A stretch of 64,000 bases of DNA. Origin: Atopsyche davidsoni (taxonomy: Eukaryota > Arthropoda > Insecta > Trichoptera > Hydrobiosidae). The stretch covers positions 4,218,501 through 4,282,500 of the forward strand of contig JAILWY010000027.1 of NCBI GenBank assembly GCA_022113835.1, given 5' to 3'. Shown piece by piece: positions 15,001 to 25,882 of this stretch (position 1 is the stretch's first letter; every line of letters starts with the position of its first letter). The position numbers and the translations under genes were made by a program. The notes beneath the pieces were generated by a model. That model saw only the letters and a list, made by a program, of their open reading frames with translations, did not search any database and was not told the DNA's origin.

Positions 15001-18000
15001 CAGCGAATGAAATTTGCGGTAGACAAAACGGCCCACGACGATTCTAGCGGTTGTTGGGAAGAAAAAAAAACCACTGAACAAGTAGAAACGAACGTGAAAA
15101 TGTACAAAACAGCATCGAAACACTCGAAGAGACCGGCACAAACAAAAAACGATTTAAAACACGGCGAAAAGACACTTTTAAGTCTTATTTTATTGCTTTT
15201 GTCGACGACATTTTGATACTGCGTCGACAGACGCCAGGACCCGATATAAGAGAAAAAATCTTCAATAAAATAAATAAACCTATCGTTGGCGTATAACGCG
15301 TGTAAAATTTTTTTTTTTTTTTTAATAACAAATAAGAATAGCCGATTGGCTAGGAGAGTACAATCTGATGTTTGCGAGCGCTCTGAATAATATATTATAC
15401 ATATACAAAAATATACGTTATCTCGTAGCCATTTGACTATTGATATTTGGTCCAAAGCAGTGTGTCGCAGACTAATTAAAATAATCTAAATTATGAGTTA
15501 TTCTAAATATAAGCATTGAAGTTTGCTTGCCACAAGCGGAAAAGAGACAGACGAACCGTTTTTGAAGACGCTCATGTGTCCAACTTGCTACGTCTCTTGA
15601 CATTTTTTGGCGGTGTTTTTTCTACGAAATATTATATAAAATATGTATCATATTATTTTATGAAACCGAGAAAGCACACACGCGTAGCGCAATAATGTTT
15701 CTTCGCGTCCTCGTGTAGCCCGAGGAGAAAGCGCGGCTTCGTAGAAATGGGAGATTACCGCCCCTCGCGTTAAATTTAATTTGATAATAGCTGATAGTAA
15801 AAATAATTAATTGAAAATGGCACTCTGGGAGGCGAGACTGGAGTGGCCGCACAACTATCGATCGCAACTCTTCGCGGTCTAATAATAGACCGCCCGCGGC
15901 GAATTGTTCCTTTTGTTGACATCGATGGACTAAACGCCAATTAATGGACGCTCATATTTACTTTCATATTCTACGAATCGTGTTTATAAACATAGCATTT
16001 GTCTTGGGGACTGTTGTCCCACTTGTTGTGTAGCCTGTGATTAAATTTAATATGTACATTTCTAACATAAAGATCCTCCCCGCTCTCCCCACTATGTTGC
16101 TTTGTGCATGGCTGCCTTTTTATCCCCCGAGCGAGTGTAATGGAGTGGTGAAGAAGGTTACTGCTGTGATAATTATAGCCAGGTTGTTTCCACACCCTAA
16201 AACGTAGCAGCAGCAGTGCTTCGGCGTATATTTTTTTTATGTATTATGATTCAAATCAAGCTTCAGAGCGAGACCACAGAATGATACCGAAATCGTTATA
16301 TTCTGGAAAAACTAAGTAGGGAAAAGTTACTGGCTGCAATCTCCTCGCCAGCAGTCATGATAGTGATTAATGCTGGCATGACTGAGCGGCGGTCGCGTCG
16401 GTCACATGGCAGCCAGTCACTCGGGGGAAGCCGCGGCTGTATACTTGGACAATATTTAATCGTGGAGTGCCCCACTCGGGACTATCTCCCCTGCGATTAC
16501 CAAATAATCTAATTTAGACGCTCTCGATCGCGAATGGAGAGCGAGAGCTTTATATACACAACTAAGCGCATCGCGTGTATCTTCTTCTTCAAGTGCCTCT
16601 AAATCTAAACTGTACTACCGAGTTCCAGCCACTGGCGCAAATTTCACATCCACGTTAGCTCCTCCATCCAATGCCTCTCTTTCCTGGGATTTTCCCTGGA
16701 AAATCAACAGCAGTAGGCTATATTTGGTATTCCTGGAAACATGGCCAAAATAGGATACATTACGCTTTTCTACCATCGTTAGGATCGACGCGCCCTATTT
16801 ACGTCACAATATTGTAGTGGGGGTGATTTATCAGTTCTAAGGGTTGGTAGAAGAGATCAAGTGCTGCACTTGCCTCACCAACTGCACGCTAGCAGCTAAT
16901 GTGTTACGAACTTCACAAACACGAGGAACGACAAATTTGGCAGCTCTAAAAATTCCAATCACTTCTCTGGACATAAACCAGAGATACAATAATTGGAGAA
17001 TTCGTGTTTATTGATATAAAAAAGGCAGCTGTTTAGTGTAAGAAGTCCCCAGCCATCAGTGGCCAATAAGTTTCATAAGTACTTCCTGTGATATTTACAC
17101 AAATTTTAAGCTATATTTATTAGTGTTTAACAAGACATACACTAAGCATATAAATAGACAACGCACGATAATAATAATAGAGAAGACGGCGTCGTCAGAA
17201 GGTGCTGGCGAAAGCCCATGGAGACAGTCAAAACCCGTCCATTAACATATTAGAAATAGTATTTACATATTAGAAAGAAATCGAACCAATGAACTCTTGG
17301 CCGAATTTCAATAAATCTAACCACAAAATAAATAAATTCAATGTTTTTTTATTATCCTTATTGATTGGGGGGTATTTAAAGCTGTCTATACACGCTGCGA
17401 CAAAGCTGATAACCGATCGGTGATTAGCCATTAGCGTTCTCTTTTGTGTTTTTTTTGCATCAAAAATAAAAGGAAACTATTGGCTAATCACGGTTTGGCT
17501 GTATGTTGTGTCGCACCGTGTAAATATAAAATAACTTTTTGATAATACCTTCCGTGATTTTTTTTTATCGAATTAATACTTATAGGCGATAAACAATTTG
17601 AGAGTGTGCCAGCGGAAAACACCTGACCCTGAGAAGTAGGAAATTATATTTCAATAATAAATTTTCTTTGAAATAAAAGTCTTTAAATTATAGTATTATA
17701 TATATATATATAATTTTTTTTAATCGATAACCCTGGATTAGTTGTAAGTTTCAAACATTTGAAATTAAAATTAATTAAGGCATAAAAAAAAACAGTTTTT
17801 TATTCAACCATTTTAACCACCAAATATTTTATATTAAAATTATAATTATATTAAAAAATATATATATTGAAAATATATAATACTGTTACGGTTTAGCAGT
17901 AGTTTGAAAAATGAACCATCTAGAACGTTAGCAAACAAAATAGGATCGATGAAAGCGGACTCTCAAATGTTCTAGATGCATCGCCAAGCCCCAGTATACG

Positions 18001-19827
18001 AATGGCTGTCGTCTGACAGCATTCAGCGAGATTGTTAATATAAATATGTGTTGAAATAAATACTCTGTATGTGAATTAATTAATATAACTAATGTGAAAA
18101 TAAATACTGTTTTAAATTATAGACGCGACCCGTTACAATACATAAAATGTTTATGTTAAATGTTACAATTCAAAAATGTAGATTTTAATTTAATATCTAG
18201 AAAAATATATAACAAATATTTAAAGACCTAACAACACACTTGCACACAATAAATTAAAGAAAAAAAAATGTTAATTGAAAATATATATTATGTGTGTAAT
18301 TTTTCAAAATAAACGTAGTCCAAATGGAGCCTAAAAAATTTTTTTCAATTGCATTTGCATTCTAGTATAATTGACAGCGTTACTGACGCTTAACGACACC
18401 ATTATCATGAAAGGTAAGAAGCAAGATTCTGCTTGCATGCTATTATGTTCATAGTCAATGCATGTTGCTACAAGTCATAGGTGTGCTGGTATTTGTAAAT
18501 TAAACATTTCACTTATAAGCATAAATAAGGCTTGGATATGCTCAGTTTGTTAAAAATTGCATTACTATCTTTTTAGTATATACACAGTAAAGGTATATTA
18601 TCATTTTGATCACTGAGAATCAAGAAAACACAAAAATTCTCACAATTATAAACCTGAAATTATTTTTACATACGTATAAATTTTAGTAAAGATTAATAAA
18701 TGCTATTATCTTCGGTAGGGTTAGTACAATTGTTAAAAATATTAATTCATATTTAACCGCTAATACCAAAACCAGATGTCTACGATTTTCTGTTTTGAGA
18801 TGTAATTTCAGAAAACTTAAAGATCTTTTAAATATATGATAATGTATTTTATTTAAGTATACATGAAGACTTTAAAGCTACAGTATTACTGGTCTTGTAT
18901 GAGAAGTTTAAGTGTCGTGCTGGGATATTTTTTTAATTCTGGTTATGATGTTTAACAGATTCAAGTTTCATTTTACTATTATGTGAATGTTTATATGCTT
19001 AAATCTGTCTGTCATAAGTATTTACATATTTGTTGATCAACTTGTTTATTTCGGTATTAATTTTCAATTATGATACACTACAACAATTATAGAGAAAAAC
19101 ATTTTCAATATTTCATGTTATAATTATGTATATTTTTAATAATAATGTAATTTAACAGAAAATTTATATATAACGATAAAAAAAATATTGAAGCCACATA
19201 TCTATGTACGACCATTTGTGAGGGAAAATAATAAAAACCTGCAACTAAGTAATAAAACAAGATAAAAAAAGAAGCAGTATTCGAATGCAACATTGTCAGG
19301 ATGATAAGTGAGTAGGTAGCCAACAATCAGACACAATTTTTTACAATTTGCAGAATGCAATTATTAAAACTAACAGTCTACAACCGGCAAATAAATGTAT
19401 TCGCAGGTATTTCCCCAAGGCAAAGCAAGCATAACTGGCTGGATTGTGACATGTTTACATAATTAGGCAGTGCTCTGATATGGCGTCTAATGGTTTAATA
19501 ATAATCAAATTAGGTAGTGACTGCGCGAGTTGTCATTTCAAGCATTGACATTTCAGCAAAAGCAAATGGAGAGGGAATGTGAATTTTTATCTAAAGGTGT
19601 CATCGAAAAAACACTAAAATATGCATGGCTTTCGTTAGATATGTTCACATTAGTTTCGCTTATGGTTGTTAGTGCGCATTCAAACGACGAAATAATGTTT
19701 TATTATTAAATAAAATTAACAACAGATTACTATACAAATCAATTGCTTACATGTCGTCTTCATCAGTGGTTTGGCCCGGGCTATAAGTTTGAGCTCCAAT
19801 TCTAGTTTTCCAGTTAGCATCTGCCAT
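1..19827 (-). CDS. Map3k4: MAP kinase kinase kinase 4 (MAP3K4/Mekk1) orthologue, N-terminal 1251 codons, 3' end off window
   Basis: MAP3K of the MEKK4 class, which relays stress signals to the p38/JNK pathways in the cytoplasm. The twenty coding exons (high to low) are 19751-19827, 12412-12525, 9082-9200, 8858-8994, 8178-8354, 7838-7998, 6720-6913, 6333-6544, 6063-6193, 5210-5806, 4838-4952, 4591-4757, 4343-4502, 3731-3898, 3354-3490, 1842-1976, 1473-1614, 1041-1202, 143-735 and <1-56. All have GT-AG borders and compatible phases. Family hallmarks, matched from memory to vertebrate MAP3K4, are GTTPPRTR (about residue 50), WLEVSARRAGRTVTQQDAFL (about 225), EALYPS (about 375), KPSLLSIKQ (about 780), QGYKFGFEFHKE (about 1030) and CERGRGLRPRWANHGLEFL (about 1225). 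The start MADANWKTRIG is the first ATG of an open exon that splices in phase. The C-terminal kinase domain is not in the window. Exon 10 (597 nt) is Ser/Asp/Glu-rich and poorly conserved. Family assignment is firm; single exon edges are predictions. Confidence 0.93.
2015..3133. mobile_element. Non-autonomous hAT-like element with 8-bp target duplication
   Basis: Lies in the MAP3K4 intron between the exons at 3354-3490 and 1842-1976. The left end CACGGGTCTCCAACC and the inverted right end CAGTGGTCTCCAACC form terminal inverted repeats. Both sides carry the same 8-bp direct repeat CACTAAAC (2007-2014 and 3134-3141), the target-duplication length expected of hAT elements. The 1119-bp interior has no transposase frame. 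It holds a short tandem array (about 2410-2650) flanked by two diverged copies of a roughly 100-bp segment (about 2327-2428 and 2751-2856). Confidence 0.85.
2410..2650. repeat. Tandem repeat array inside the hAT-like element
   Basis: Four to five diverged units of roughly 40-65 bp, each carrying a CTTTCAC...CTCACTT segment followed by CTGCAAAAATATCAGA or ATGCAAAAATATCAGA. The units vary in length by small internal duplications. Confidence 0.75.
9201..12411 (-). other. MAP3K4 intron 2 (3.2 kb), no gene seen
   Basis: AT-rich intron between the exon encoding GTTPPRTR and the next exon. I see no conserved coding frame and no clearly bounded mobile element. Confidence 0.5.
13368..13541. mobile_element. 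Short hAT-like MITE candidate
   Basis: It begins CAGGGGTGGACATACTTTTG and ends GCTTTGGCCACCCCTG, so the termini CAGGGGTGG are inverted repeats of one another. The start sequence resembles common hAT ends. No matching 8-bp flanking duplication is visible, so boundaries and class are tentative. Confidence 0.45.
16075..16160 (+). repeat. 5' head of a short dispersed repeat (SINE-like)
   Basis: Shares the head with the copies near 39980, 51820, 57560 and 62070: a TGTTGCTT..GCATGGCTGCC block followed by a CGAGCG..TGTAATGGA block. The 3' part is missing here. Confidence 0.4.
16616..16800 (-). pseudogene. LINE reverse-transcriptase C-terminal tail, degraded
   Basis: On the minus strand this reads a diverged version of the C-terminal block of insect endonuclease-reverse-transcriptase ORFs: a SYFGHV.RN segment, then GKRGIG, then a degraded W..N..W region. 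It is the same block as the copies at 40478, 44469, 56133 and 62695. Frameshifts and stops make it non-functional. Confidence 0.6.
17380..17530. mobile_element. Inverted-repeat MITE (short)
   Basis: The left end (GCTGTCTATACACGCTGCGA) and the inverted right end (CACGGTGCGACACAAC) are related. Inner arms carry GGTGATTAGCC and GGCTAATCAC. The ends resemble those of the 55440 element (GCTGCCTACACAC), so both likely belong to one family. I cannot define the target duplication. Confidence 0.5.
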
Positions 19828-20130
19828 TACAACATTTGGGGGATTTTGTCACAATTACACTCTTTTTTAATGAATAATTTGAACTTGTACACATATACAC
19901 AGTTGCTGTTGAATTATAAACATTTTCACATACCGGTCGAGTCAACATATACGACACGATAAATAACACTAAACAAATGCAGATGACACGACCGCACCGA
20001 CGTGAATAGCGTACAAATCACAGCAATTTAAAAAAATGGCCTGAAATCATCAGCTGATCGGCCGCAGTGTCGGCAACCGCACAAACTTCACGCTATTGTG
20101 CAAGTTCAAAAAGACCCCGCGACGATCAGA
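19828..20130 (-). promoter_or_regulatory. Probable 5' UTR and promoter region of the MAP3K4 orthologue
   Basis: This is the sequence immediately upstream of the MAP3K4 start codon. It is locally richer in C, G and CpG than its surroundings (around 20040-20130) and I see no clear TATA box for the minus strand. It is placed by position only; the transcription start is unknown. Confidence 0.3.
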
Positions 20131-21130
20131 CAAAAAGAGCAAATATGATTATAATAATTGATATAAAATTATTATAATAAGAAATAAATATTATTTACTA
20201 TTATAACAATAATAAAAAATAAAAAAAACTATTTAAAAAAATACGGATCCTAATCAAATTGATGTAGCGATCTGAGGATGATCAATCCAATTTATTACAA
20301 AGACACGTGTATTTACTAATATTTACATAATTTGAACAATACATCATGTTAATTAAATTATACACACGTTTTAATAATTAACTATCGATTATTTGAATTT
20401 ATTTCAAACATATATTCGTAAGTTCCGTATTGTCTATATTTTTTGGTCAAAAGTGCCGGCCGGTGACGACGACTTCAATTAATGATGACTGGTCGGTTCA
20501 GAACGTAGATAATAAATACTTAATTACAAAGTTCACTTCTAAAACCAGGCGAGACGGTATAATCACATAGAAACTAATATTCTTTAATTGTGCTATCCGC
20601 AGAGAAAGAGCTGTACGTGTAGGCCGCGTGTTTCATTGCTGCTACCTTTTCATTCTTTCGGCCTTCTTCGAGGAAGCTGATCTCTCGTATTCTGGCTTTT
20701 TTGTAAGTATAACTTTTTTGTTCGTTATTTCAGTAAAAAAATAACAAAATAATAGTTTTAGATTCCTTCTTCCTTTTTTTACCTTGGAAAGAAAATATAA
20801 TGAAGTTGCAGTCGAAATAGGTGTGGAGTGCATTATAAGTAGACAGCATTTTCCAAAGTTGTGTAAGCTTCGCTTTACACCACTATTGTGATGTAAAGTT
20901 CATTTCTTTTGTATAACGCAAGTACTGTAAAGTATTTACAAGTTCTCTTTTGTCACTGGTAAATAAGCAAATGTCAAAAAATGATGTAGATTGATTATTG
21001 AAAACGTTTAAAATTGCGCATCGTTATCAACAGTATTGAACCTTGTTTACAATACTATTGACAATAATGTTCATTTTTCAAGGGAAAGATAATACTAAAT
21101 GTATTTTTTTTTTCACAGAAATAAAAAAAA
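19828..21130. other. Divergent intergenic region between MAP3K4 and SCCPDH copy 1
   Basis: A 1.3-kb head-to-head spacer that should hold both promoters. On the plus strand a candidate 5' non-coding exon of SCCPDH copy 1 ends near 20702 with the donor GTAAGT, and the matching acceptor (pyrimidine tract plus CACAG) ends at 21118, 12 nt before the ATG. The rest is AT-rich with no recognisable gene. Confidence 0.45.
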
Positions 21131-23420
21131 ATGACTTCTAGGCTGGATATTGTAATTTTTGGAGCCACTGGTTTCACGGGGCTCAATGCTGTTGCAGAAG
21201 TACACAGAATAGCCAAGGATGACAAGAAACTTACCTGGGGAGTCAGTGGTCGTTCACAGTCCAAACTTGATAAAGTTATTAAAGACTTGCAGGATAAGTC
21301 AGGTTAGTAAATTTAGGTGTCATTATAAATCAATAAAAAAATAGTTTTAGACTGTAATTGTTTTAATTATTACATAATTATCTGCAGGGGATGACTTGCA
21401 GCATATCAAGACTATCATTGCTGATGTCAATGATCCTGAATCGATATCGGACATGACTAAGCAAGCTAAAGTTGTTGTTAACTGCTGCGGACCTTATTGC
21501 CTTTATGGAGAGCCTGTGGTAAAGGCCTGCATTGAAACTAAAACTCACCACGTGGATGTTAGTGGAGAGCCCAGTGTAAGTATTTGAAAATTATTATATT
21601 GAAAAACAAATAGTATGTGTAAAATAATTTATATTTAAAAAATATATTAGCTATGCATAATTCAATTTACAGGTTCATAGTTTAGTTATTCTTGGTGTGT
21701 TCGATTTACAGATATAATATATATAATTTACGCAAACAAGTATCTGGTCTATAAACCTATGTTAAAAATAATTAAACTACCTGTAGCATTCATTAGCAAA
21801 ACTGAATAAATTTACAAATAATATATATTTTTAAAATAATGCCTAGTTATAAAAGAAATTCTGATACTTTGATTTTCAACAAATGTGTATTTCCATCACT
21901 ATTAAAAAAATAATAATTAAATTACAAGTATGTAGTTTAATTTGAAATTGACAATAAATAGCATTTAAGTTTTCTCGTATTACATTGTCCTTTATGCCAT
22001 GGTACTAATGAAATTGTTTTTAAAATTAAGTACATTGAAGGCATGCAATTAGATTATCATGAAGCCGCTGAAAAGGCAGGAGTGTACGTTGTAAGCGCTT
22101 GTGGTGTGGAAAGCATCCCCTCCGACATGGGCGTTGTTTACGCCCAAGATCATTTCAAAGGTATATTTCAAGGTACTTGTAATATTACAATTAAGTAACT
22201 GATAAACTAGTATTTCAATGCACATTATTTTTATTGTAGGGCAACTGAACTCTGCAGAAATTTTTATTTCATTTGACTCACCGCCCAAATATCAAAACCT
22301 GGGTACAGCGTCTATAAACACGGGGACATGGAAATCGATGATCCAATACTTTTCTAGAACTGATGAATTAACAGAATTGAGGAAGAAACTGTATCCAGAT
22401 CCTGAGCCCAAATTGAACCCTGTGCTAAATTCAAGGTATGCTGATGCTTATAAATGTGTGTATTTTTATTTTGGTTTATTGGATTCCCAAAGATGATCAC
22501 TTGTAAGAATGTTGTGCACATTAATACTTGGTAAAATATAACCTGAATTTTCTGAAATACATTGAAATTGTATAAGTATCATAAATTATCAGCAAAAAGT
22601 TTCTTTAATCTTCTTAAATTATAAATAAAACATTTTAGGAGCATTATTCATAAGAATGAGATTGATGGAAAATGGTACTTACCTTTCCCTGCCACTGATT
22701 CTTCTGTTGTCAAACGATCCCAGGAGTTACTTGCCAAACAAAATGGTACAAGGCCAATTCAAGTGAGGCCGTATATTGGCTTCCCGCATTTGATCGTTTT
22801 GGTATTTGCTGCCCTGATAACCCTGGTGGCAGGCGTACTATCTAAATTTGATTTTGGGAGAAAGCTACTGCTGGCGCACCCTAGAATTTTTAGTCTCGGA
22901 GTTTTCTCCCCTGAAGGACCATCTGATGAAGTTATGAACAGCATCAAATTCTGTGTGAATATATTTGCTGAAGGTTGGAAAGGAGACGAGAAACATGAAG
23001 AAGGAAAGACGCCTACTAATAATATTTTGGTCAAGGTAGTGTTGCTCTTCTTTATAATAATATTTATGTACTAATTACAAAGAATATATTTTAATTGTGC
23101 ATATTAACAATTTTTATTTTGTTCAGGTGAGCGGCGTTAACCCTGGATACGGAGCTACAGTGACAGCACTTTTGTTTGCTGGAATTACCATTTTGAGGGA
23201 AGCTGATAAAATGCCAGGATCGTAAGTCGATGCATTTTATCAATTTATTACATAAATTATGACAATTTGCACGTCTTTCAAACTATGATTAATTATGCTT
23301 TTCAGAGGGGGAGTCTTGCCGCCTGCTGCTGCTTTTGCGAAGACCTCACTCATCGAAAATTTGAACAAAAACTCTGTGATTTTTGAAGTAGTAAGCATCG
23401 ATGGCAAACTCAAGGAATAG
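21131..23420 (+). CDS. Saccharopine dehydrogenase-like oxidoreductase (SCCPDH family), paralogue 1
   Basis: Putative NAD(P)-dependent oxidoreductase of the SCCPDH family, whose members are membrane or lipid-droplet associated and whose substrate is not established. Exons are 21131-21302, 21388-21575, 22031-22160, 22240-22435, 22639-23035, 23127-23221 and 23306-23420, giving 430 residues, about the usual family length. Residues 11-17 (GATGFTG) are the Rossmann nucleotide-binding loop. NCCGPY and THHVDVSGEP follow, and a hydrophobic segment lies at about 278-297. The block at 143-154 reads ACGVESIPSDMG, whereas the family normally has GFDSIPADLG. The C-terminus is FEVVSIDGKLKE. It is the first of three tandem genes with identical splice positions and is closest to copy 2. 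Confidence 0.93.
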
Positions 23421-23587
23421 ATAGCGACTTTATGAATACAACTATTACAAGAATATATATTCTGTTTGATATATAAGAAACTCATTACATCATAATTGGC
23501 CTATAAAGTTTGCATAGGAGACGCAAAATAATACCACAAACATTTAATGTGTTATAAAAAAAAATTAATGAGTTGTTTCTAGTTAAT

Positions 23588-23593
23588 AATAAA
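23588..23593 (+). terminator. Candidate polyadenylation signal, SCCPDH copy 1
   Basis: AATAAA lies about 170 nt after the stop codon. A second AATAAA at 23685-23690 is an equally good candidate. Confidence 0.4.
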
Positions 23594-24440
23594 AATGTAC
23601 TTTTATCTGATTCGCGTTATTAATAATTTTTTTGATTCATTAGTTTAACTTGACATACTCAATTTATGTATCAGATATTTGCACAATAAAATATTTGACA
23701 TATTAGGTCACTCAATTCCAACACATCGAGTGTAAACCAATTAAACAAAAATGATTATTAGTAGGCAGGATAAATATAACATTTATGCTTCATTTTTTAA
23801 TTCATATTCAGCCAAATGCTAACTATATATTCTATAAAAAAAAAAGCCTGATGTAATCTATTATATATTAAGGTGCCTTAAAAGTGTGCTTGTATTAGGG
23901 GTATGGATATTTATATTAGAATTAGATTATATTTTTACAGTAACAACTTTATAAATGATAGTAGTAAAATTGCATTTGCCATTTTATTTGGTGAGCACTA
24001 TTTTTAACAATTGCATAAATAGGGAAAAAAATATGTTAGATTATTATTGTACTAGTCTTTATTTCATTGCATTTAAAAAGACTGATAAAAAATTACTGAG
24101 ATTTCATATTCTTTAAAAATATTTTGTTATGATTTTTAATATTTGTAAGAATATGTACTATATTTTTTACGTTGATTACTACTTATAATTCCTACTGCGT
24201 ACTTATATTTTTATATTTTGATGCTTTATTAATAAAAAAATAAAATACTAATAAAAAAAGTATATGTAGATTTTCTTTCAATCCTTCAATCATTCCTTAT
24301 TGTCTTGGATAAATGTTTTTGGGCCTTTTGTGAACATTTCAAAGGTTTACGGAAAATATGGATTTACTCCCCTATTCTGAAAATAAATAATATGTAATAA
24401 ATTATTTATGACATGAGAGTACTCGGTGGAATTCCATGGG

Positions 24441-24627
24441 AATATTTTAAATTAAATACTTTTGAGATTTTTCCACATGTTTAATTTTATTGGTGACTGG
24501 TTTCTCCAACCTTTCACGTTGGCGTCAGACTTCATTTGATAATGCCAGAGTGAAATGTTGGCGAAACCGGTCACCAAAATAATTAAACATGTGGAAAAAT
24601 CACAAAAAATTTTATTTAAAATATTTA
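24441..24627. repeat. Foldback (long inverted repeat) element
   Basis: The left arm (AATATTTTAAAT..GATTTTTCCACATGTTTAAT..GGTGACTGGTTTC) is mirrored by the right arm (GAAACCGGTCACC..ATTAAACATGTGGAAAAATC..ATTTAAAATATT) around a centre near 24532. The arms are about 85-90 nt with small interruptions. Just left of it, GAGTACTCGGTGGAATTCCA (about 24417-24436) is the reverse complement of a sequence also found inside the hAT-like elements near 3000 and 60780. That suggests a derivative of one non-autonomous family. Confidence 0.75.
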
Positions 24628-24764
24628 TAAAAATAAATAACAATCAAAAACAACCGATTCGACACTGAAATTGCTATTTACTTACGATGTCTAGAGACGA
24701 GAAAAATGATCTTTTGGCGTAGGCAGGTAAAAAACCTCAATTACAAGGTCGACTTGGCGCTTAA

Positions 24765-25233
24765 CACTAAATCTACCGACCCCTGACAAAATAAAGAAAA
24801 ATAGCAAATTTGTTGGTTAAACTTGAACTATATAAATCTTATAATTTCAATTAATACATTTCTGGTCATGGCATTGAAAAAAAATGCAGGACCCCATTTA
24901 TTATTTCATAAATGTGAGTGATCTAAATGTTTGCCTCATATTGCAAATTATTAAATGCTTCACTCTACTAAGTTATTACCCATCAATATTTGAAAACCTT
25001 TGGTTTTTGTTTTTTATTTTCTATTGTGATATTTTTGTGTTCACCTCAGAATATTTCATTATGTGCGAATTTTTTTTTATTTTTGTCATGGTATTGCTGC
25101 TTGACTCTTTCTTTCTTAAAATTAGCACTTATAATATTAAATTTTATGTTTAGAACAATAAATACTATATTATCTCGAGGGGTCAAATTGACCCCCAGCG
25201 GTAGGAATTCATGTAATGTCAGTAGGTTTAGTG
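24765..25233. mobile_element. piggyBac-like MITE flanked by TTAA
   Basis: TTAA sits immediately outside each end (24761-24764 and 25234-25237). The left terminus CACTAAATCTACCGAC and the inverted right terminus CACTAAACCTACTGAC match at 14 of 16 positions. A GGGGTCAAATTGACCCC palindrome lies near the right end, as is common in piggyBac-like elements. The AT-rich 469-bp interior has no transposase. Confidence 0.8.
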
Positions 25234-25563
25234 TTAAGTACAAACATGACCTCCAACTTGCCAAACTATTATTTTTGTATAAAAAAACCTATTAGATCCA
25301 CTACCACAGGCAGACACGATCTACGTAGAAATCATTTGCATAGCAACTTTGCAGCAAACAGTACGTTTTACAGTAAGTATGCTTATTATAATTTCTTATT
25401 TTTACTTTATAAAATCAATAATCTTTATTTTACTCTTGGGGCTTTATTTGCTTTTCTTGAAGTTGAATTCTTGAACTAAAAATAATTAAATGCCTACTAA
25501 TGAGTAGGCACAAGTAATGACTTATTACATTATCGATAATTTTTTTTTATTATATTTATCTGT

Positions 25564-25633
25564 AACATATCTATCTAGATATGTTATCTATAGATATGTT
25601 TTTCATTTTTAAGTATCTACTTAAAAATGAAAA
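25564..25633. repeat. Two adjacent perfect palindromes
   Basis: AACATATCTA-TC-TAGATATGTT (25564-25585) is followed by a second palindrome with 16-nt perfect arms around a TC loop, TTTTCATTTTTAAGTA at 25600-25615 and its complement at 25618-25633. Together they could form a double hairpin about 250 nt upstream of SCCPDH copy 2. Confidence 0.85.
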
Positions 25634-25882
25634 TGTCAAAATTACTACAAAATATTACAGGTCTTTACTGATATTGGTTAGAAAGTTATTTATTATTATT
25701 ATTATTACATCTGTTATTATATAAAAATCTTTAATTGAATAGTTATTTTTACTTGTTTGTGCCATATTCTTAATTCTCTCTATCTATCTTAAATTTATGA
25801 ATTGTAATTACTCTTTTAACTAGGTTCCTTGGTATAAAAGTATTTTCTTACTTATTGTAATATTATTTAGGATTTTTCCAAA

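Larger units (their letters stand above)
12526..19750 (-). other. MAP3K4 intron 1 (7.2 kb)
   Basis: The intron lies between the 5'-most coding exon and exon 2. It holds a short terminal-inverted-repeat element (13368-13541), a short-repeat head (about 16075-16160), a LINE RT tail on the minus strand (about 16616-16800), an inverted-repeat MITE (about 17380-17530) and a GC-richer patch at about 15700-16560. I saw no supported exon inside it. Short open frames at 14982-15455 and 15658-15867 lack recognisable motifs. Confidence 0.6.
23421..25882. other. Spacer between SCCPDH copies 1 and 2
   Basis: It contains the 3' end of copy 1, a foldback repeat (about 24441-24627), a TTAA-flanked element (24765-25233), a pair of palindromes (25564-25633) and the 5' flank of copy 2. 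A splice acceptor ends at 25870, 12 nt before the copy 2 start, so a 5' non-coding exon should lie in this stretch. No protein-coding gene is supported. Confidence 0.6.

Noticed and set aside
14982..15455. 157-codon open frame on the minus strand in MAP3K4 intron 1
   Set aside because: Contains a poly-Lys run from a T homopolymer, lacks motifs, and does not connect in phase to a known exon.
16540..16560. TTTATATACA as a TATA box
   Set aside because: It is on the plus strand inside a minus-strand intron with no downstream gene start that I can support.
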